Assembly (NCBI RefSeq): GCF_043944905.1
Contig: NZ_JBIMSN010000057.1
Location: forward strand, 1 to 64,000
Direction: 5' to 3'
Origin: Antrihabitans spumae
GTDB taxonomy: Bacteria; Actinomycetota; Actinomycetes; Mycobacteriales; Mycobacteriaceae
DNA length: 64,000 nt
Part shown: in pieces, positions 7,709-16,556 of the stretch
Layout of the letters: every line of letters starts with the position of its first letter
Numbering within the stretch: the stretch's first letter is position 1
Position numbers and translations under genes: made by a program
Notes under the pieces: model-generated
The model's input: the letters and a program-made list of their open reading frames with translations, nothing else
Databases searched by the model: none
What the model was told of the DNA's origin: nothing

Positions 7709-9331
7709 TCATAGCGCAGCGAGTTCCCTGGTCAACGTCGCAACGGTGTAGGTGATCTGTTCTTCGGTATGGCACGACGTCACGAAGAAGCGCAGTCTCG
7801 CCAGATCCTCGGGGACAGCGGGATAGAGGATCGGGTTGACGTTGATGCCTCGCTCCAACAGCCGGTTCGACAACCGCAGTGTCTTCAGCGAATCTCCGAC
7901 GATGCACGGGATGACGGGAGTGTCGAGCGTGTCGCCGGTGTCGATACCCGCTTCCTTGGCAAGGCGGAGAAACAGTTGCGAGTTCTGTCGCAACACGGTG
8001 AGCACCTCTGGTTCTTCGCGAAGTTGCCGAATCGCTGCGAGCGACGCCGCCGCGTTCATCGGCGTCATGCCGACGCTGTAGACGAAGCCGGGCGTCGTGT
8101 ACTTGAGGAACCGCACGAGTTCGGCACTGCCGCAGACGTATCCGCCACATCCGGCGAGTGCCTTCGACAATGTTCCCGACCACAACTCGACGTCGGATCG
8201 ATCGATTGCGAAGTGCTCACCGATACCGCCGCCGGTTGCGCCGAGGACGCCGATGCTGTGTGCTTCGTCGATCATCAGCATCGCCCGGTGCTTCTTCTTG
8301 ATGGCGACGAACGACGGCAGATCCGGAATGTCGCCGTCCTGGCTGTAGACGCCCTCGATGAGGATCAGCACACGGCGATATCGGGAACGAAGTTCGGTCA
8401 ACATAGCGTCGAGAGCGGCAATGTCGTTGTGGGGAAAAGGCCGACGAGTCGCTCCGGAGAGTTTGCAGCCCTGCAGAATGCTGTCGTGCGCGAGCGCGTC
8501 GTGTACGACGAGATCGTCCTCGCCGACGAGATGACCGATCACGGTGACGTTGGTGGAATGGCCACCGACGAGAGTGATCGCGTCCTCGGTGCCGAGTAGC
8601 ACCGAAAGCGCTTCCTCCAACTCGCGGTGGACGGGCTTGTCGCCGGAGAGCAACCGACTCGCCGATACCGAGCTGCCGTAGCGGGCAACCGCGTCCTGCA
8701 CCGCCGCAACGACGACAGGGTGCCCGGACATCCCGATGTAGTTGTAGCTGGAGAAGTTGATCACCGTCTCGCCACCGATCACGGAGGTATCGCGGGTGAC
8801 ACCGTCGTTGATCAGAAAGTACGGATTGCTGACGCCGATCGCCTCGCCCATCGTCAGTCTGTCGGCGAGTGCTTTCACCTCGGCGAATTCCCCGATCGTC
8901 GACTCTGGTTCCACGGTTCGGGCCGGCGGTGCGACGACTGGGTCGGGAGCTGCGACCTCGTGCAGCGGCGAGCCGTCGAGTTGGTGGGAAACATAGGCGA
9001 TCACATCGTCGAGGGACCGTCCCGGTGTCAGCCAGCCGGGCTCGAAAGCCAATCCTGGAAAGGTCCGCCGCAACCCGCCGAGCAGGTCGGTGACCATGAT
9101 CGAATCGAAGCCGAGTTCCTCGATCAGCGGTTTGTCGGTGATCAGCGACGAAACCGGGAATCCGCTGACTCGCGCTGCCGCCGTGCGGACCGCAGTCGCG
9201 ATATCGTCGCGCTGGACCTGCGGTCGCGTGATTCGCTGTGTCGTTACCGGGTCTGTTGCCAAACCCTGGTTTTGGGCAGCCGCAGCCAGCAACGCGGTTT
9301 GCTCGCGGAAGAGTGCGATGAGCTGGTCCAT
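7709..9331 (-). CDS. ACP - alpha-oxoamine synthase (PLP-dependent) fusion
   Basis: A 540-residue protein with an acyl carrier domain (about residues 40-130, phosphopantetheine Ser in ELGFDSIMV) followed by a full alpha-oxoamine synthase of the AONS/KBL/serine palmitoyltransferase/CqsA type. The enzyme part shows SSYNYIGMSG, the GGHSTN substrate loop, DEAHSIGVLG and the Schiff-base lysine in GTLSKALAG. This fold condenses an acyl thioester with an amino acid, releasing CO2, to give an alpha-aminoketone. The ACP-AOS order resembles PigH of prodigiosin synthesis. ATG 9331 is chosen because GAGGA lies 7 nt upstream. The frame stays open further upstream and there encodes a polyketide post-AT linker, which argues that this protein was once fused to the KS-AT protein encoded just before it. 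Confidence 0.85.
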   Translation of the reverse strand: MDQLIALFREQTALLAAAAQNQGLATDPVTTQRITRPQVQRDDIATAVRTAAARVSGFPVSSLITDKPLIEELGFDSIMVTDLLGGLRRTFPGLAFEPGWLTPGRSLDDVIAYVSHQLDGSPLHEVAAPDPVVAPPARTVEPESTIGEFAEVKALADRLTMGEAIGVSNPYFLINDGVTRDTSVIGGETVINFSSYNYIGMSGHPVVVAAVQDAVARYGSSVSASRLLSGDKPVHRELEEALSVLLGTEDAITLVGGHSTNVTVIGHLVGEDDLVVHDALAHDSILQGCKLSGATRRPFPHNDIAALDAMLTELRSRYRRVLILIEGVYSQDGDIPDLPSFVAIKKKHRAMLMIDEAHSIGVLGATGGGIGEHFAIDRSDVELWSGTLSKALAGCGGYVCGSAELVRFLKYTTPGFVYSVGMTPMNAAASLAAIRQLREEPEVLTVLRQNSQLFLRLAKEAGIDTGDTLDTPVIPCIVGDSLKTLRLSNRLLERGINVNPILYPAVPEDLARLRFFVTSCHTEEQITYTVATLTRELAAL

Positions 9332-9436
9332 AGTGGATTCCTCGATGTCGGGACGGGAGTCGAGAGTGGGGCCGCCACTGTGTGCCGATGGTTCGGGCTC
9401 GGACACCGTGCGCTGTGCCGAGTAGTCGGTCTGCAT

Positions 9437-9520
9437 CCAGAACCGGTTCGACGTCGCGAAGTTGTAGCCGCTCAACCTCGTTCGGACCCGTGAGGGCGCG
9501 TCATAGAGTGCGTCCCACTG
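9437..9520 (-). other. Out-of-frame post-AT linker joining KS-AT to ACP-AOS
   Basis: In the frame of the ACP-AOS protein this stretch reads QWDALYDAPSRV...LSGYNFATSNRFW, the classic linker that follows acyltransferase domains (WAALYD... YPFxRxRFW). The KS-AT frame loses this homology at exactly the same point, after ALYRDGLDP. One extra base in the four-G run at 9520-9523 would join both proteins into a KS-AT-ACP-AOS chain of about 1430 residues. Confidence 0.75.
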
Positions 9521-12009
9521 GGGTCGAGCCCGTCGCGGTACAACGCAGCGACGGTGGCTGCCAGTTCGGTCCCATCGGCGTCGGGTCCGGGACACGGAAC
9601 GAGTTGCGCAGCAGCATTATCCGGAAAGGATCGTCGAATCATCGGAAGCAGCACACGTTTCGGCCCGACCTCGAGCAGGTGGGTCGGAGCGGTGGCCACC
9701 GCAGCGGCGACGGCAGCTGCGAACAGCACCGGTTCGCGAATGTGTTCGGTCCAGTACCCAGCGTCCATCGGTTCGTCCGGGAGCAGCATTCGACCCCGCA
9801 GCGTCGAGTACACCGGAGTGCGCGGCACGTCGAATGCGCACCCGGAGGCGATTGCATTGAATTCGGCCTGCATCGGTTCCATCAGAGGCGAATGAAAAGC
9901 ATGAGACACGGTGAGTGCTCGCGATCTGTGACCCGCGGCCGCCAACGCGACGGCGAGTCTGCGCACCGCCGCCGATTCGCCGGACAGCACGACATCGCCG
10001 GGACCGTTGACCGCTGCGCACGCCACGGTCGGCTCGTCGGCAATAAGGTCGTCGACCTCGGCGCGGCTTGCCCGAACTGCGAGCATCGAACCGGTCCGGG
10101 GGAGTTGTTGCATCAGACGGGCTCGTGCCGCAACTAGTCGGCACGCGTCGTCGAGTCCGAGCACGCCCGCACGCGTTGCTACCGCGTACTCACCGATACT
10201 GTGCCCGAGCAGCCACGAAGGTTCGATTCCCAGCCCGGACAGCACGCGAGCGAGGGCGTATTCCACGGCAAAAATGGCGGGCTGGGCGAACTCGGTCCGG
10301 TCGATGTCATGACCTGCGCCGGCCAGTAGCTCGAGGAGCGAACGACCGAGCTGAGGCGACATGTGTTCGTCGACCTCGGTCAGAGCGCAGCGGAACACAC
10401 TGTGACGCTCCGCTAGTCGACGTGCCATGCCCGGATACTGCGAGCCCTGCCCGGTGCAGACCCAACCCACCTTCACTCGCTGCGCGACACCGATCGAGTC
10501 GTCGAGTCGATCGACTGCACGTAATGCCGCGACCGCCTCCGCACGATCGTTGACGACGAATGCCAGCCGGTGTCGACCCGAGGATTTGACGACATTCATC
10601 GACCAGCAAAGTCGTCCGAGTCCGTCGGCAGGTGCGCTCTCGAAATCAGCCGCCAAGTCGATCGCATTACGTCGCAATCCTTCTCGGTCGTTGGAGGACA
10701 ATGTCACGACGCCGAACGACGATCCTGGTTGGCCTTCCGGGACTGTCGGGGCACTCGCCAAAACGAGGTGAGCATTGGTTCCGCCGAGCCCGAAGCTACT
10801 GACCGCTGCGAAGACCTCGCCCTCCGGTAGCGGCAAGGGCTCGTCGACGATGCGAAGACCGTTGCTCGCCAAACGAAGTCGCGGGTTCTCGTCGGCCGCG
10901 AAGCGACTCGGCGGAACCATTTTGTGCTGCAGCGCCAACGCTGCCTTGATCACGCCCGCGACACCTGCGGCGCCCTCGGTGTGCCCGAGATTGCCTTTGA
11001 TCGAGCCGAGTCCGCACGGCTCCGAACGTGTTGTCGCATGGAAGTTTCCGAGCGCCTTGACCTCGATCATGTCGCCGAGCACGGTTCCTGTTCCGTGTGC
11101 CTCCACGAACGCGATCCGGGCTGGATCGACGCCGGCCCGCCGATAGGTCTCGCCTATGACGGTCTGCTGGGCCCACCGACTCGGCGCGGTGATGCCGTTG
11201 CTGCGACCGTCGTTGTTGATCGCGCTCGCCTTGATCACTGCGCGAATCGGCAGCCCGTCGGCGACGGCGTCGTCGAGTCGACGCAGGACGAGCAGCGCGA
11301 CGCCCTCGCCGCGTCCGATCCCGTCGGCGTTGCCGCTGAACGGTTTACAGCGGCCGTCGGGCGCCGAGAGTCCGGCTTGGGTATAGAAGACGTTGAGCGC
11401 GGGAGTGATCGCGATGTTGACCCCGCCGGCCAATGCTTGGTCGCATTCGCCTGCCCGTAGCGCCGAACACGCGAGGTGAATCGAGACGAGCGACGACGAG
11501 CATGCCGTGTCGACGGCGATGCTCGGTCCTTTCAGATCCAGCGTGTAGGAGACACGGTTTGCTGTCATGAAATAGCCGTTGCCGCTGCCGAGTTGGGGCG
11601 TGATCCGAGCGAGGTCGCTCATCTGCACGTTCCACTCGTTGGCCATCACCCCGACATACACACCCGTGTTCGAACCCGCCTGCGCCTTCGGGTCGAGCGT
11701 CGCGTCTTCGAAAGCGCGCCAGGCAGTCTGGAGGAGCAACCGCTGCTGCGGATCCATTGCCTGCGCCTCGCGCGGCGCTATCCCGAAGAACTCGAGATCG
11801 AATGCGTCGGCGTCGGCGATAAATCCGCCGGTTTCGTTGTTGACGGTTCCTGGCGCGCCGGTGTCGTCGTAGAAGTCACGCGCTCGCCAGCGTTGCGGGG
11901 GTACTGCGGTGATGCCGTCACCACCCGCCAACAGCAGATCCCACAGTGCGTTCACGTTGGGGGCCTGCGGAAATCGGCAATCGATCCCGACGATGGCGAT
12001 ATCGGTCAT
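9472..12009 (-). CDS. KS-AT polyketide synthase (malonyl-specific), reductive domains absent
   Basis: An 845-residue type I PKS. The ketosynthase (residues 1-430) has the active-site Cys170 in DTACSSSL, the His motifs in EAHGTGTVLGD and KGNLGHTEGAAG, and a normal N-terminus. The acyltransferase (about 510-800) has GQGSQYPGM, Ser604 in GHSIGE and HAFH at 703-706, the signature for malonyl-CoA. No KR, DH or ER is present, so one round of extension should leave a beta-ketoacyl chain. The start ATG overlaps the ACP stop (TGATG). The last 14 residues (about 810 on) do not look like a PKS; the expected linker continues in another frame (see 9437-9520). Predicted role: extend the acyl chain supplied by the ligase and ACP, and hand it to the ACP of the oxoamine synthase. 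Confidence 0.88.
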   Translation of the reverse strand: MTDIAIVGIDCRFPQAPNVNALWDLLLAGGDGITAVPPQRWRARDFYDDTGAPGTVNNETGGFIADADAFDLEFFGIAPREAQAMDPQQRLLLQTAWRAFEDATLDPKAQAGSNTGVYVGVMANEWNVQMSDLARITPQLGSGNGYFMTANRVSYTLDLKGPSIAVDTACSSSLVSIHLACSALRAGECDQALAGGVNIAITPALNVFYTQAGLSAPDGRCKPFSGNADGIGRGEGVALLVLRRLDDAVADGLPIRAVIKASAINNDGRSNGITAPSRWAQQTVIGETYRRAGVDPARIAFVEAHGTGTVLGDMIEVKALGNFHATTRSEPCGLGSIKGNLGHTEGAAGVAGVIKAALALQHKMVPPSRFAADENPRLRLASNGLRIVDEPLPLPEGEVFAAVSSFGLGGTNAHLVLASAPTVPEGQPGSSFGVVTLSSNDREGLRRNAIDLAADFESAPADGLGRLCWSMNVVKSSGRHRLAFVVNDRAEAVAALRAVDRLDDSIGVAQRVKVGWVCTGQGSQYPGMARRLAERHSVFRCALTEVDEHMSPQLGRSLLELLAGAGHDIDRTEFAQPAIFAVEYALARVLSGLGIEPSWLLGHSIGEYAVATRAGVLGLDDACRLVAARARLMQQLPRTGSMLAVRASRAEVDDLIADEPTVACAAVNGPGDVVLSGESAAVRRLAVALAAAGHRSRALTVSHAFHSPLMEPMQAEFNAIASGCAFDVPRTPVYSTLRGRMLLPDEPMDAGYWTEHIREPVLFAAAVAAAVATAPTHLLEVGPKRVLLPMIRRSFPDNAAAQLVPCPGPDADGTELAATVAALYRDGLDPSGTHSMTRPHGSERG

Positions 12010-12284
12010 CAGACCTTCTGGTGCTGTGCTGCGTCCTCTTCGGCAATGAACGACGCCATGTCAGCGATGGTCGGATAGTCGAAAACGACAGTGGGGTCGA
12101 GGTCGAGCTCCCACCGGTCTTCGATCTCTCCGCACAGGCTCACCGCTACCACCGATTCGATCCCTAGCTCGGCGAGAGGAACATCGGGATCGATCTCCTG
12201 CGCCGGTAGCTCAACATAGAATGCCACTCTTTCGACGAGCCAGTCGACGATCGGTTCGATCGTGCGCATATCGGTATCCATCAT
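12009..12284 (-). CDS. Stand-alone acyl carrier protein
   Basis: A 91-residue carrier protein. The phosphopantetheine site is AELGIESVVAVSL (GIES in place of the usual GxDS, Ser retained), followed by the typical FDYPTIADMASFI third helix. ATG 12284 is preceded by GGAG at a 5-nt spacing; a second ATG follows immediately. It sits between the fatty acyl-AMP ligase (32 bp upstream) and the KS-AT gene (1-nt overlap). In FAAL systems the ligase transfers the acyl-adenylate to exactly such a carrier, so it is probably the loading ACP. Confidence 0.88.
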   Translation of the reverse strand: MMDTDMRTIEPIVDWLVERVAFYVELPAQEIDPDVPLAELGIESVVAVSLCGEIEDRWELDLDPTVVFDYPTIADMASFIAEEDAAQHQKV

Positions 12285-12316
12285 GATTACTCCTCGAGCA
12301 GAAGGGCTGGTGACGA

Positions 12317-14149
12317 TCACGCGACGGCGGACTGGAAGGTGTTGTCCCGCAGCGCCGCGACGACCGGATCGATGTCCTCGTACAGGACGGAATCGACCAG
12401 ATCGGCCAGGAACGAAGCGTGCATCGACTTGCGTTGAACTTTGCCGCTCGTAGTGCGGTGCACGCCGTGCCGATCGACCAGGACGATGCTCGGAGCAGGC
12501 ACGTCGAAGGTCCGCGCAACAGCAATTTTGAGCTGTTTTGCGAGGTCTTGGTAGGCAATATCGACGAGCGCGGTCTTGACTTCGTGAATCACGACCAGAC
12601 GCTCGTGCCTGCCGGTGTCGATCGCGAGAACGACACCGGCTGCGCCCTGCAATGCCGGGTGTATTTCGCGGACCGCTTCTTCGATGTCCTGTGGATAGAG
12701 GTTGCGCCCGTTGACGATCAGCAGATCTTTCAACCGACCGGTGACGAATATTTCGGCTTCGCGGCGGACGCCAAGGTCTCCGGTCCGCAGGAACGGGCCT
12801 TCGCCGTCGATAGTTGCTTCGAACTTCTCGGCGGTTTCTGCGGGACGATTCCAATATCCTGCCGCGACACTTCCGCCGCGGATCCAGATCTCTCCGACCT
12901 GACCGTCGGATACTTCGGTGCAGGTGTTCGGGTCGACCATCCGAATGTCACAACCGATTGCCTTGCCGCTGCTGACGAGTCTGGTACCACCGGACATCGG
13001 CGCAAGCTGGTTGCGCTCCAAAGCAAGTGGATCGACGTCGAGCTGGACCGGGGCGGTCCCGACCGTGCTTGCTGTGGCCAGAAGGGTCATCTCGGCCATG
13101 CCGTAGGCCGTGAAGAACGCGTCGGCGCGGAATCCGTAAGGACCGAGCTTGTCGATGACAGCTTCCAAAGTGCGGGGTCGAATCGGCTCGGCACCGTTGA
13201 GGACAACACGTAACGACGAGAGATCCAGGCCGGCGAGTTGATCGTCGGTGATTCGGCGGGCGATCAGGTCGTAGGCGAAGTTCGGTCCGATAGTCATATT
13301 CGCGCGATAGCGGTCGATCAGCTGCAACCAGCGGACCGGCCGCTTGAGAAACGCCATCGGCGACATGAAGGCAAGGTTTCCGCCCATGTACATCGGCATG
13401 AGCAGCATTCCGATGAGGCCCATGTCGTGGAAGTGCGGTAGCCACCCGACCCCGACCAGCGAGTCGTCGCCGCCGTTCGCGATCCGCATCGATTCGCAGT
13501 TGTGCAGCAGGTTCGCGTGCGTCACCATGACGCCCTTCGGCTCGCTGGTCGAACCGGACGTGTACTGCAGGAACGCAAGTGAATTCCCGGTGACCGTCGG
13601 CATCACCCACAGATCCGGGTCAGCCATTTCTGTTGCATCCGTTGCGATTATCGCGACGTCGAGTTCCGATTGTTGCGTCCAACTCGACAGCGGGCCCGCG
13701 ACAGCGGATGTCGTGAGAACGAGACGGATGTCGGCGTCGGCGAACATGGCACCGACACGAGCCATCGCGCGAGCATCGTGCGGGACGGGAGCGGGCACAG
13801 CAACGACTCCCGCGTACAGGCAGCCGAGATATGCCACGAGAAAGTCGATGCCGTCGATGTAGAGGAGGAGAACGGGATGCTTCGCGGCAGGTTGGGTTCC
13901 CAACCAGACCGCGAATGCACGTGCGTCCCGATCCATCTCACCGTAGGTGTGCGTTTCTTCGACCAGTTCGCGACCGACCTGCCTGCTGTAGACGTACTCG
14001 CGGGAGTCCCCGTACTTCGCGACCTGAGCGCGTAGGTGTGACACGAAGTCTGCAGGTTCGGCGGTAGGCACGATGCGAATCTCCTTCATCGCCGCAGGTG
14101 CGGCCTCTGCAGCCAATCCTCGCTGCAGTCGCTCGATCGAAGTAGGCAC
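12317..14149 (-). CDS. Fatty acyl-AMP ligase (FAAL)
   Basis: A 610-residue adenylate-forming enzyme of the FAAL group (FadD32-like). These activate a free fatty acid as acyl-AMP and load it onto a carrier protein rather than CoA. Recognisable features are YTSGSTSEPKGVMVTHANLL (the SE of the FAAL-type P-loop), GVGWLPHFHDMGLIG, NGAEPIRPRTL, the TAYGMAE stretch, FLRTGDLG and the C-terminal GRNLYPQDIEE. The GTG at 14149 starts a standard-length protein but has no clear ribosome site; ATG 14089 is an alternative. The ACP, KS-AT and ACP-AOS genes follow in order, so it most likely supplies the starter chain for this assembly line. Confidence 0.9.
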   Translation of the reverse strand: MPTSIERLQRGLAAEAAPAAMKEIRIVPTAEPADFVSHLRAQVAKYGDSREYVYSRQVGRELVEETHTYGEMDRDARAFAVWLGTQPAAKHPVLLLYIDGIDFLVAYLGCLYAGVVAVPAPVPHDARAMARVGAMFADADIRLVLTTSAVAGPLSSWTQQSELDVAIIATDATEMADPDLWVMPTVTGNSLAFLQYTSGSTSEPKGVMVTHANLLHNCESMRIANGGDDSLVGVGWLPHFHDMGLIGMLLMPMYMGGNLAFMSPMAFLKRPVRWLQLIDRYRANMTIGPNFAYDLIARRITDDQLAGLDLSSLRVVLNGAEPIRPRTLEAVIDKLGPYGFRADAFFTAYGMAEMTLLATASTVGTAPVQLDVDPLALERNQLAPMSGGTRLVSSGKAIGCDIRMVDPNTCTEVSDGQVGEIWIRGGSVAAGYWNRPAETAEKFEATIDGEGPFLRTGDLGVRREAEIFVTGRLKDLLIVNGRNLYPQDIEEAVREIHPALQGAAGVVLAIDTGRHERLVVIHEVKTALVDIAYQDLAKQLKIAVARTFDVPAPSIVLVDRHGVHRTTSGKVQRKSMHASFLADLVDSVLYEDIDPVVAALRDNTFQSAVA

Positions 14150-14204
14150 CGTGTGGGGGTGATGTGGCCACCCTTGGGCGCGAAATTCGACGACGCAGGG
14201 TGGA

Positions 14205-14705
14205 CTACCGCGTGCGTGCAGTCAGCACCCGCGACCACGATTGGGCGAAGATTGCTACCGAAGCACCAAGCAGCACAATATCTTTCACGATGAACGAGCC
14301 GCCTGGGGAGAAGAACGGGATCGTGTGCTCGTAGGTCGTCGACGTGACGAGGAACGAGAGGGTGATCAGGAACGTCCCAATCGCGAGCAGGCCACCGATC
14401 ACGCCTAACAGCGGTCGAACGAGGCCGAGGCCGATCAGTACGGCCGTCACGATCTCGATGACGCCGAACGTGTTCGACAGGGTCCGCAGATCCACGATGT
14501 CGAGTAGCCAAGCGAGCAGCGGACTTTGGCGTACCAGCGGTTCGATAGCCATCGCTTCGGCCAGTGTGAACTTCATGGCGCCGATCCAGAACAGGCTCAC
14601 GATCAACCCGATGCGGGCGATCACGTTGCCGGCATTCTCGACTTTGCCTGCCAGGTCCGTGTTTTCGAGAGCACGTGGTGTCGCAGGTGCGTTGTCGATC
14701 GTCAT
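14205..14705 (-). CDS. DUF417/YkgB-family membrane protein
   Basis: A 166-residue membrane protein with four hydrophobic segments (about residues 28-48, 75-95, 100-122, 135-160). It resembles the YkgB/RclC family, whose E. coli member helps resist reactive chlorine; function is otherwise little known. ATG 14705 is preceded by GGAG (GAAGGAGACGTC before ATG), and upstream sequence in the frame lacks coding character. It lies 55 bp before the fatty acyl-AMP ligase on the same strand. Whether it belongs to that operon functionally is unclear. The divergent SMP-30-like gene starts 110 bp away. Confidence 0.75.
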   Translation of the reverse strand: MTIDNAPATPRALENTDLAGKVENAGNVIARIGLIVSLFWIGAMKFTLAEAMAIEPLVRQSPLLAWLLDIVDLRTLSNTFGVIEIVTAVLIGLGLVRPLLGVIGGLLAIGTFLITLSFLVTSTTYEHTIPFFSPGGSFIVKDIVLLGASVAIFAQSWSRVLTARTR

Positions 14706-14815
14706 GACGTCTCCTTCGTCGGTGTGTCGATTCGGATGCACAGTGGAGTCGAGTCGCCGATCCGTTACATATGCTTGCGACGGAAGCAGGGCCGAGCAGA
14801 GAGAGCGTCGACAAC

Positions 14816-15793
14816 ATGGCACAAATCCAGCGCTGGCGACCATCGGGGACGCGGTCGCGCGGACGCGTCGTAGCGCCTGACCTGACCATCGTCGAGCTAC
14901 CCGCTCCGGGCGGTGGCGAGGATGTGCTCATCACTACCGCTGGGCAGGTTGTCACCGGTCTTGCCAACGGCGACGTCGTCCGGCTCGAGAACGGGCGGTT
15001 CCGCGTTCTCGGCAATACCGGTGGTCGTCCGCTCGGGATCGAGGAGTTGCCCGACGGCACGTTCCTGATCTGCGATCACGATCTCGGGCTTGTCAGGTTC
15101 GATCCGGCGTCGGGTGACACGGCAGTCGTAGTCGGCGACATCGCTGGGGAGCATCTGCACTTTTGCAGCAATGCGGTGGTTCTTGCCGACGGGACAACCT
15201 ATTTTTCGTCGTCCTCGCCGAGCGCGAGCGTCGACGGCTATCGCGACGATGCCGTCGCGCACGTCACAAGTGGTGGGTTCTATCGGTTGAACCCTGCAGA
15301 CAACACGGTGACGGTGCTGCGTGACGACCTCGCCTTCGCCAACGGTGTGGCGCTGGCTCCCGACGAATCGTTCGTTCTGGTTGCCGAGACCCTGTCCTAC
15401 CGAATCAATCGCTACTGGCTGTCAGGACCTCGCGCCGGGAAGTGGGACTACTTCGTCGACGGGTTGCCTGGTTTTCCCGACAACATCAGCATCGGTAGCG
15501 ACGGCTTGCTGTGGGTGTCGCTACCAGCACCGCGGCAACCGGTCCTCGACTTCCTGCTGCCGCGCAATCCGTTGCTCCGACGTGCATTGATGCTGATTCC
15601 CGAGCGCCTGCAGCCGCAGCCGGCCGACGTCGTCTGGGTGCAGGCATACGACCTGACCGGCACATTGGTACACGATTGCGAGACGAAGCACCCCGACTTC
15701 GGTTTCGTGACCGCAGTCGCCGAGCGCGACGGTGTGGTGTGGCTTTCTGCGTTGCACAACCCGAATCTCGCGAAGTTCGTCGTCGAAGATTGA
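14816..15793 (+). CDS. SMP-30/strictosidine synthase-like beta-propeller protein (cytoplasmic)
   Basis: A 325-residue six-bladed beta-propeller of the SMP-30/gluconolaconase/strictosidine-synthase superfamily. Recognisable blades include LGIEELPDGTFLICD, FANGVALAPDESFVLVAET, the GLPGFPDNISIGSDGLLWV stretch and a terminal VWLSALHNPNLAKFV. There is no signal peptide. Members hydrolyse lactones or other esters using a metal ion; the substrate is not predictable. ATG 14816 has a purine-rich stretch (GAGAGAG) upstream. It is divergent from the DUF417/FAAL operon. Confidence 0.75.
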   Translation: MAQIQRWRPSGTRSRGRVVAPDLTIVELPAPGGGEDVLITTAGQVVTGLANGDVVRLENGRFRVLGNTGGRPLGIEELPDGTFLICDHDLGLVRFDPASGDTAVVVGDIAGEHLHFCSNAVVLADGTTYFSSSSPSASVDGYRDDAVAHVTSGGFYRLNPADNTVTVLRDDLAFANGVALAPDESFVLVAETLSYRINRYWLSGPRAGKWDYFVDGLPGFPDNISIGSDGLLWVSLPAPRQPVLDFLLPRNPLLRRALMLIPERLQPQPADVVWVQAYDLTGTLVHDCETKHPDFGFVTAVAERDGVVWLSALHNPNLAKFVVED

Positions 15794-15867
15794 TCGTTCT
15801 CGGTAGGTTTACCGGCGAGTAGGTTCGGGTAAACGAGCCGAAATGCTGGACCTAACCAGGGAGCGCG

Positions 15868-16155
15868 ATGAACGACTCGATCTTGGACCGCTCAGCGCAC
15901 TCCGATCGGCAGCTGGCGAGTTTCGATCTCACGGTCGGGGCCCGGGTGCGGACGACGACGTCACACGACGACGGCGACGCACACGCGGAGGCTCCTGAAT
16001 TCGTCTCCGGCGTCATCGTCGACGACTTCGGCGAAGTACTCACCCCGCATGATCACTACGGCCGCGATTGGGCACGTACCAAACGCTGGTCGATCGCGCT
16101 GGACAGTGGCCAGCTGGTATTTCGCCACGGCGAGGAACTGGTGCCCGAGCTCTGA
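15868..16155 (+). CDS. Hypothetical protein, 95 aa
   Basis: A small acidic soluble protein with no recognised domain. The central part (VGARVRTTTSH... FVSGVIVDDFG) looks like a small beta-barrel fold of the kind that binds other proteins; this is only an impression. GGGAG lies 4 nt before ATG 15868. It converges with the DUF5313 gene, 6 bp apart. Upstream, GTTTACC (15807-15813) and GGTAAAC (15828-15834) form a 7-bp inverted repeat that could be an operator or a terminator for the preceding gene. Confidence 0.6.
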   Translation: MNDSILDRSAHSDRQLASFDLTVGARVRTTTSHDDGDAHAEAPEFVSGVIVDDFGEVLTPHDHYGRDWARTKRWSIALDSGQLVFRHGEELVPEL

Positions 16156-16161
16156 TTGTGC

Positions 16162-16554
16162 TCAGGCGGCTCGATACGTTGCCGCTCGATACGTTGCTTC
16201 GTAGGCCGCGCGTTCCTCGGCGCGCTTCGCCTGGTTGCGCGGACTGATCAGGTCGGTCGGTAGACCGTGGACGTGCAGCCGTCGGGCGCGGTTCTGTCCC
16301 ATGTACGCAGCACAGTAGAACAGTGCCAGCAGCAAACCGAGCAATAGTGTCGCTCCGCGAAGCCACGCAGGTCCCGGCAACAGCGTGAACAGCACGAAGA
16401 TCGGAACGAACGGCACCATGCCTCTGATGAGGTGGCGACGGAACGCGTGGTCGCCTGTGAGGTCGTTCGCAACCCAGTCCTGCATTGTCGCCGGGAGACG
16501 TCGGCCGAATGCGTAGCCGATCCACTGCACTGGGTTCGGGCGGGTGTCGGACAT
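16162..16554 (-). CDS. DUF5313 family membrane protein
   Basis: A 130-residue protein starting MSDTRPNPVQWIGYAFGRRL, the hallmark N-terminus of the mycobacterial/nocardial DUF5313 family. Two adjacent hydrophobic segments (about residues 45-62 and 65-85) suggest a small membrane protein; function is unknown. It follows the ohrR-like regulator by 2 bp, so the two form one transcript. The C-terminus ends in a duplicated ATYRA unit, from a 15-bp tandem duplication (16169-16182 and 16184-16197). Confidence 0.8.
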   Translation of the reverse strand: MSDTRPNPVQWIGYAFGRRLPATMQDWVANDLTGDHAFRRHLIRGMVPFVPIFVLFTLLPGPAWLRGATLLLGLLLALFYCAAYMGQNRARRLHVHGLPTDLISPRNQAKRAEERAAYEATYRAATYRAA

Positions 16555-16556
16555 CG

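Noticed and set aside
15807..15834. GTTTACC...GGTAAAC as a firm operator
   Set aside because: Seven-base arms with a 14-nt spacer occur by chance; mentioned only as a possibility.
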